A stretch of DNA of 45,347 bases, taken from positions 1 through 45,347 of the forward strand of contig JAEETB010000004.1 of NCBI GenBank assembly GCA_016286575.1, in the 5' to 3' direction. Source of the stretch: Prevotella sp. GTDB lineage: Bacteria > Bacteroidota > Bacteroidia > Bacteroidales > Bacteroidaceae. A model generated the notes under the pieces. That model was not told the DNA's origin and made no database searches. It was given only the letters and a program-made list of their open reading frames with translations. This document shows, piece after piece, positions 41,042 to 45,347 of this stretch (position 1 is the stretch's first letter; each line of letters begins with the position of its first letter). The position numbers were made by a program, and so were the translations under genes.

Positions 41042-41046
41042 TTATT

Positions 41047-41102
41047 TGTGCCAAAATGACGTGACAAAAAACATTTTTAGCAAAAAACGACATTTTGGCA
41101 CA
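41047..41102. promoter_or_regulatory. Long inverted repeat in the dnaK control region
   Basis: TGTGCCAAAATG (41047-41058) is repeated in inverted form as CATTTTGGCACA (41091-41102). Pairing continues inward after one mismatch (CGT with ACG), giving 15 of 16 matched positions around an A-rich 24-base centre. It lies about 105 bases upstream of dnaK and next to the divergent promoter. It is not the CIRCE element bound by HrcA (TTAGCACTC inverted). I see no standard -7 box for dnaK, so a special regulator or sigma factor may act here. Confidence 0.6.
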
Positions 41103-41207
41103 TGCTTTGCTATTCGTTTCGTGGTTTTTTGTCCTTTAAACTCTCTTTATGAGGGGTTGGCGCAAGCCAGGGATTAAATAGAAATTATTAATTAAAAAAA
41201 ATAGATT

Positions 41208-43130
41208 ATGGGAAAGATTATTGGAATTGACTTAGGAACTACCAACAGCTGCGTTGCCGTATTCGAGGGTAACGAGCCTGTAGTTATTGCCAATAGCGAG
41301 GGTAAGCGTACAACGCCTTCAGTCGTTGGTTTCGTTGAGAATGGTGAGCGTAAGATCGGTGATCCTGCCAAGCGTCAGGCTATCACCAATCCAAAGAACA
41401 CTGTTTACTCTATCAAGCGTTTCATGGGCGAGAACTGGCAGCAGACCGAGAAGGAGATTGCTCGCGTACCTTATTCTGTTGTAAATGAGGGTGGTTATCC
41501 CCGTGTAGATATCAACGGTCGCAGGTACACACCGCAGGAGATCTCTGCTATGGTTCTTCAGAAGATGAAGAAGACTGCAGAGGACTATCTCGGACAGGAG
41601 GTTACAGAGGCTGTCATCACCGTACCTGCCTACTTCTCTGACTCTCAGCGTCAGGCTACCAAGGAGGCTGGTCAGATTGCCGGTCTGGATGTGAAGCGTA
41701 TCGTGAACGAGCCTACAGCCGCAGCTCTGGCATACGGTGTTGACAAGGCTAACAAGGATATGAAGATTGCCGTATTCGACCTCGGTGGTGGTACATTTGA
41801 TATCTCTATCCTTGAGTTCGGTGGTGGCGTATTCGAGGTACTTTCTACCAATGGTGATACGCACCTGGGTGGCGACGACTTCGACCAGGTAATCATCGAC
41901 TGGCTGGTACAGGAGTTCAAGAACGACGAGGGTGCTGACCTGAAGAGCGATCCTATGGCTATGCAGCGTCTGAAGGAGGCTGCTGAGAAGGCTAAGATTG
42001 AGCTGAGCTCATCTACAAGCACAGAGATCAATCTGCCTTACATCATGCCTGTAGGTGGTGTGCCAAAGCACTTGGTTAAGACGCTGACTCGTGCCAAGTT
42101 CGAGCAGCTGGCTCACGATCTGATCCAGGCTTGTCTGGCTCCATGCCAGAAGGCTATCGCTGATGCGCACTTGACAACTGCCGATATCGACGAGGTGATC
42201 CTCGTAGGTGGTTCAAGCCGTATCCCAGCTGTTCAGACGCTGGTTAAGAACTACTTCGGCAAGGAGCCTTCTAAGGGTGTAAATCCTGATGAGGTGGTTG
42301 CCGTAGGTGCTTCAATCCAGGGTGCTATCCTGAACAAGGAAGGTGGCGTAGGCGACATCGTATTGCTTGACGTTACTCCTCTGACACTGGGTATCGAGAC
42401 CATGGGTGGTGTGATGACCAAGCTGATCGATGCTAACACAACCATTCCTTGCAAGAAGAGCGAGGTATTCTCTACCGCAGCTGACAATCAGACAGAGGTA
42501 ACCATCCACGTGCTTCAGGGTGAGCGCCCAATGGCTGCTCAGAACAAGAGTATTGGTCAGTTCAACTTGACTGGTATCGCTCCTGCACGTCGTGGTATTC
42601 CTCAGATCGAGGTAACCTTTGATATCGACGCCAACGGTATCCTGAAAGTTTCTGCCAAGGATAAGGCCACAGGCAAGGAGCAGGCCATCCGTATCGAGGC
42701 CTCATCTGGTCTGTCACAGGATGAGATCAACCGTATGAAGGCTGAGGCAGAGCAGAATGCCGAGAACGATAAGAAGGAGCGCGAGCGCGTTGACAAACTG
42801 AATCAGGCTGACTCTATGATCTTCCAGACTGAGAACCAGCTGAAGGAGCTTGGCGATAAGATTCCAGCTCAGCACAAGCCAGCCATCGAGCAGGCTCTGC
42901 AGCAGCTGAAGGATGCTCACAAGGCAGGCGACATCGCTGCCATCGACACTGCTATCGCAGCCTTGAACACTGCTTGGCAGACTGCCTCACAGCAGATGTA
43001 CCAGCAGTCTGGCGCAGCCGGCCAGCCTGGCGGTGACCAGTTCACTGGAGGCCAGCAGGCAGGAGGCCAGCAGGCCAGCGGCAACAAAGCCGACGACATC
43101 CAGGACGCCGACTTCGAGGAGGTGAAGTAA
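41208..43130 (+). CDS. dnaK: Chaperone DnaK (Hsp70)
   Basis: DnaK binds unfolded peptides under ATP control with DnaJ and GrpE. The 640-residue protein begins [20 protein letters not shown], has the [13 protein letters not shown] and [13 protein letters not shown]ase signatures, the interdomain linker [17 protein letters not shown], and the C-terminal Gly/Gln-rich tail ending DADFEEVK. Neither grpE nor dnaJ is adjacent; it is transcribed alone, between the inverted-repeat control region and a strong terminator. Confidence 0.98.
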   Translation: MGKIIGIDLGTTNSCVAVFEGNEPVVIANSEGKRTTPSVVGFVENGERKIGDPAKRQAITNPKNTVYSIKRFMGENWQQTEKEIARVPYSVVNEGGYPRVDINGRRYTPQEISAMVLQKMKKTAEDYLGQEVTEAVITVPAYFSDSQRQATKEAGQIAGLDVKRIVNEPTAAALAYGVDKANKDMKIAVFDLGGGTFDISILEFGGGVFEVLSTNGDTHLGGDDFDQVIIDWLVQEFKNDEGADLKSDPMAMQRLKEAAEKAKIELSSSTSTEINLPYIMPVGGVPKHLVKTLTRAKFEQLAHDLIQACLAPCQKAIADAHLTTADIDEVILVGGSSRIPAVQTLVKNYFGKEPSKGVNPDEVVAVGASIQGAILNKEGGVGDIVLLDVTPLTLGIETMGGVMTKLIDANTTIPCKKSEVFSTAADNQTEVTIHVLQGERPMAAQNKSIGQFNLTGIAPARRGIPQIEVTFDIDANGILKVSAKDKATGKEQAIRIEASSGLSQDEINRMKAEAEQNAENDKKERERVDKLNQADSMIFQTENQLKELGDKIPAQHKPAIEQALQQLKDAHKAGDIAAIDTAIAALNTAWQTASQQMYQQSGAAGQPGGDQFTGGQQAGGQQASGNKADDIQDADFEEVK

Positions 43131-43160
43131 GAATAGATAAGCAACAATAAGAAAATCATA

Positions 43161-43197
43161 AAAAAGTGGTGTAATCCAAGTGGTTACACCACTTTTT
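43161..43197 (+). terminator. Intrinsic terminator of dnaK
   Basis: A perfect 14-bp stem, AAAAAGTGGTGTAA with TTACACCACTTTTT, encloses a 9-base loop and ends in a T run, 30 bases after the stop. Confidence 0.85.
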
Positions 43198-43222
43198 GTT
43201 ATTGTTAAACTTTGTTTCATTT

Positions 43223-43270
43223 CTTGCTTTTTTCGGATTTTTACCGTAATTTTGCGACATATTTGCGACA
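43223..43270 (+). promoter_or_regulatory. Promoter of the excisionase/integrase pair with an 11-bp-spaced repeat
   Basis: TAATTTTG (43247-43254) fits the -7 consensus with CTTG 20 bases upstream (43223-43226). TTTGCGACA is repeated at 43251-43259 and 43262-43270, one helical turn apart, overlapping the -7 box and start site. That position fits autoregulation by the first gene product or an integrase binding site. Confidence 0.5.
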
Positions 43271-43341
43271 CGACTTAATTGGCGATGAGATGCAACTTAA
43301 AAATACTTATACGGATTAATACATATTAAAAGGACGAAAAT

Positions 43342-43896
43342 ATGCCAGCTTTAAAATTTCAGATTAAACGGAAATGCGAAATGTGCGGAGCAACCTTCAT
43401 TGCAAAGACGCTCGAGTCTAAGTACTGCTCTAAGCACTGCATTGACATGGCCTATAAGCAGAAAAAGGCAGCAGCTAAAAAGGCTGAGCAATTCAAACAA
43501 ATTGCCCAGAAAGTTCCGGATGCAAGAGAATATATCTCTGTAGCGGAAGCTGTAGCCATGTACTCCATCGGGCGAGACACGATTTACCGTCTGATAAAGA
43601 AAGGGGCTATACCTTATATAAATATAGGGGAAAGACTGACACGGATAAAAAGGACAGAACTTGAAAAAATGTTCCCTAAGCGTGAGGAGCCAATAGAAAA
43701 AGACAAGCCCCTACCAAGACTATATAGCTTGGAGCCAGAGGATTGTTATACAATTGGGGAAATATCCAAGAAGTACCGAATTGACGACAGCACTGTTTGG
43801 GCTCACATTAGGAAGTATTCCATCCCAACCCGTCAGATAGGCAATTATGTGTATGCCCCCAAAAAGGAAATCGACAAACTTTATAAGAGCTTATGA
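43342..43896 (+). CDS. Zinc-finger, double helix-turn-helix DNA-binding protein (excisionase-like)
   Basis: This 184-residue protein has an N-terminal Cys cluster (Cys12, Cys15, Cys29, Cys33) resembling a small zinc ribbon, then a Lys/Ala/Gln-rich helical link (about 36-60), then two winged HTH_17-like domains as found in phage and transposon excisionases: YISVAEAVAMYSIGRDTIYRLI (about 65-112) and YTIGEISKKYRIDDSTVWAHI (about 133-183). Its stop overlaps the integrase start by 4 bases (ATGA), so the two are coupled. The likely role is directing excision or controlling integrase expression. Most excisionases have one such domain, so the double form with a zinc site is unusual. Confidence 0.75.
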   Translation: MPALKFQIKRKCEMCGATFIAKTLESKYCSKHCIDMAYKQKKAAAKKAEQFKQIAQKVPDAREYISVAEAVAMYSIGRDTIYRLIKKGAIPYINIGERLTRIKRTELEKMFPKREEPIEKDKPLPRLYSLEPEDCYTIGEISKKYRIDDSTVWAHIRKYSIPTRQIGNYVYAPKKEIDKLYKSL

Positions 43897-45146
43897 AGAA
43901 ACCATTAGCACATACGAAAGTTACGGTTAAACTCCGCAAATCACAGTATAAAGAGGAATGGTATCTCATTGTTGAAGCCTACCCTGTAGTAAAAGCTGGC
44001 AATAAGGTGGAACGGATAGTGGAATCTGTCAATAGGACAATCACCACTCCCATCTGGGACAAGTCATCCTCTACCCGATCATCCGGTTTTAAGCCCAAAC
44101 GAGACATCAATGGCATTATTATGTGCCGTTCTACCCTCGATCAAGAATCTTGTATCTATGCAGACAACGTAAGGAAACTACGCCAGCACGAATACGACAA
44201 CCAATCACTTTATACTGACAAGGAAAGCGAGATTGCGGCACAGAATGAGCGTTCTGAGCAGGACTTTATTGAGTACTTCAAGAAGATTACTTATTCTCGT
44301 CACCCCAATTCTTCAGATTCCATTATTGTCAACTGGAATCGTGTAGCAGCTCTCCTTGAAATCTTCTCAGAGAACAAGCCTATACCATTTTCGACCATAT
44401 CGGTAAAATGGATGGAAGAATTTAAGATGTTCCTTCTCACAGCCCCACAAGGGGGTTCCAAGAAAGGACCTATCTCACAAAACACAGCTTCAACATACTT
44501 CTCCATCATCAAAGCCGGACTCAAGCAAGCCTTTATTGACGAATATCTTACTATTGACATCAGTGAGAAAGTAAAGAATATCCCAACGAAGGAAAGCAGG
44601 CGCGAAGTGCTTACCATTGAAGAGGTAAACAAGTTGGCAGACACACCTTGCTCTAACAACATCTTGAGAAGAGCCTCGTTTTTCTCAATCTTGACTGGAT
44701 TAAGACACTGTGACATCAAAGAACTGAAATGGGGGCAGATAGTTAGGCACAATGATTCTTGGCGCATCAACTTCAATCAGGAAAAGACAGATGGCGTCGA
44801 ATACATGCCTATATCAGACCAAGCCTATGAACTATGCGGAGAGAGACGTGATCCTGACAGACTTGTGTTTGAAGGACTCATGGATCCTTCGTGGATTAAT
44901 CGGCCTGTCAAGAAATGGATTGAAGCAGCAGGAATCACCAAGCACATTACCTTCCACTGTTTCAGGCACAGTTATGCGACGCTACAACTTACAAATGGAA
45001 CTGACATCTTTACCGTCAGCAAAATGATGGGACACACTAATGTCAAGACCACTCAAATATATGCAAAAGTTGTAGATGCTAAGAAAGAAAAGGCCGCCAA
45101 AGCTATCACCATCGACAATCTCGGAAAAAATGAGCCCAAGCAGTAG
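43893..45146 (+). CDS. int: Tyrosine recombinase / integrase
   Basis: This 417-residue site-specific recombinase has an arm-binding N-terminal region (about 1-100), a SAM-like core-binding domain (about 118-225) and a catalytic domain (about 235-405). Catalytic residues are visible as Arg271 (TGLRHCD), the beta-hairpin Lys near 299 (QEKTDGV), His355 and Arg358 (HCFRHSYA), His381 (MMGHTNV) and the nucleophile Tyr390 (IYAKV), so it should be active. This type is typical of Bacteroidota conjugative and mobilisable elements. It overlaps the excisionase-like gene and sits close to the dnaK terminator, so the element's left end probably lies between 43198 and 43340; the right end is outside the window. 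Confidence 0.92.
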   Translation: MKKPLAHTKVTVKLRKSQYKEEWYLIVEAYPVVKAGNKVERIVESVNRTITTPIWDKSSSTRSSGFKPKRDINGIIMCRSTLDQESCIYADNVRKLRQHEYDNQSLYTDKESEIAAQNERSEQDFIEYFKKITYSRHPNSSDSIIVNWNRVAALLEIFSENKPIPFSTISVKWMEEFKMFLLTAPQGGSKKGPISQNTASTYFSIIKAGLKQAFIDEYLTIDISEKVKNIPTKESRREVLTIEEVNKLADTPCSNNILRRASFFSILTGLRHCDIKELKWGQIVRHNDSWRINFNQEKTDGVEYMPISDQAYELCGERRDPDRLVFEGLMDPSWINRPVKKWIEAAGITKHITFHCFRHSYATLQLTNGTDIFTVSKMMGHTNVKTTQIYAKVVDAKKEKAAKAITIDNLGKNEPKQ

Positions 45147-45233
45147 CACCACTTTGATTTCCTGATAGTTAGCACCATTTTGGTGGGAGTGTGGAGCACG
45201 TTTGCACCACCTCCCACCAACGTTTGCACCACC
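45144..45233 (+). repeat. Iterated GCACCA repeats and inverted repeat after the integrase gene
   Basis: AGCACCACTTTG (45145-45156) and AGCACCATTTTG (45171-45182) are near-identical. ACGTTTGCACCACC occurs at 45198-45211 and again at 45220-45233, offset by 22 bp. TTGGTGGGAG (45180-45189) and CTCCCACCAA (45211-45220) form an inverted repeat enclosing the first ACGTTTGCACCACC. Such clusters can be integrase arm sites, replication iterons or the binding sites of the preceding HTH protein. The remaining 114 bases to the window end show nothing clear. Confidence 0.55.
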
Positions 45234-45347
45234 TTTTTTCTCGATTTTTATCCATTTTTATCCCATTTACCCGTCCTCAAGGTGTTTTTCATCTTGATTA
45301 ATTATTGATTTCTTCCTTTTTTGAGGAGGTTACAATTAATCTCCGTT

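Noticed and set aside
41047..41102. CIRCE element for HrcA control of dnaK
   Set aside because: The inverted repeat does not match TTAGCACTC with a 9-base spacer.
1..45347. tRNA and rRNA genes
   Set aside because: I looked for cloverleaf-like stretches with the TTCGAAT-type arm and CCA ends in gaps between genes, including beside the integrase, and saw none.

Overview
The window looks like chromosome of a Bacteroidota gut or rumen bacterium, most likely Prevotella or a close relative (inference). The signs are promoters with the Bacteroidota -7 box TAnnTTTG, often with TTTG 20 bases upstream; no Shine-Dalgarno pattern; a UpxY-type NusG paralogue; a Mfa2/FimB-like lipoprotein; large SLBB export proteins; a Bacteroides-style rhamnose operon; and carboxynorspermidine synthase. 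The right end carries the integrase end of a mobile element.

Layout. 1-914: a Panacea-domain gene overlapping a 78-residue partner (toxin-antitoxin-like). 1280-2179: fimbrial-type lipoprotein. 2342-9811: a lone UpxY-like antiterminator, convergent with a minus-strand export operon of two tandem Wza-like SLBB paralogues and a Wzz-like protein, with no glycosyltransferases in view. 10633-14997: divergent secreted GH35 beta-galactosidase and GH67 alpha-glucuronidase. 15591-19433: minus-strand frr, rsgA, a DUF4421-like gene and mnmA. 19583-30254: four membrane histidine kinases in tandem, then an AraC-type regulator. 30339-31673: nhaD. 31866-36512: rhamnulokinase, rhamnose isomerase, RhaT and rhamnulose-1-phosphate aldolase. 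36572-39529: a conserved unknown, carboxynorspermidine synthase and recA. 39578-43130: a secreted unknown divergent from dnaK. 43342-45146: a zinc-finger/double-HTH protein and a tyrosine recombinase.

The most striking system is the kinase operon. It reads as a duplicated two-gene unit (A-B, then A-B with added periplasmic binding domains). The two B-type kinases look intact. The two A-type kinases have complementary defects: the first keeps the phosphoacceptor His but has Tyr for the catalytic Asn of the N box, and the third has Tyr for the phosphoacceptor His but keeps the ATPase motifs. This predicts kinases that work only together, or a DivL-like pseudokinase. There is no response regulator in the operon.

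The second notable feature is a family of four dispersed, hairpin-rich intergenic repeats (near 3300-3650, 4787-4932, 10027-10560 and 15070-15558). The two long copies have inverted terminal motifs, and paired changes keep the stems intact while the loops stay constant. A third theme is 7-bp and 15-bp tandem repeats in gaps between genes, which also form part of MnmA and the C-termini of RhaK and the 36572 gene product.
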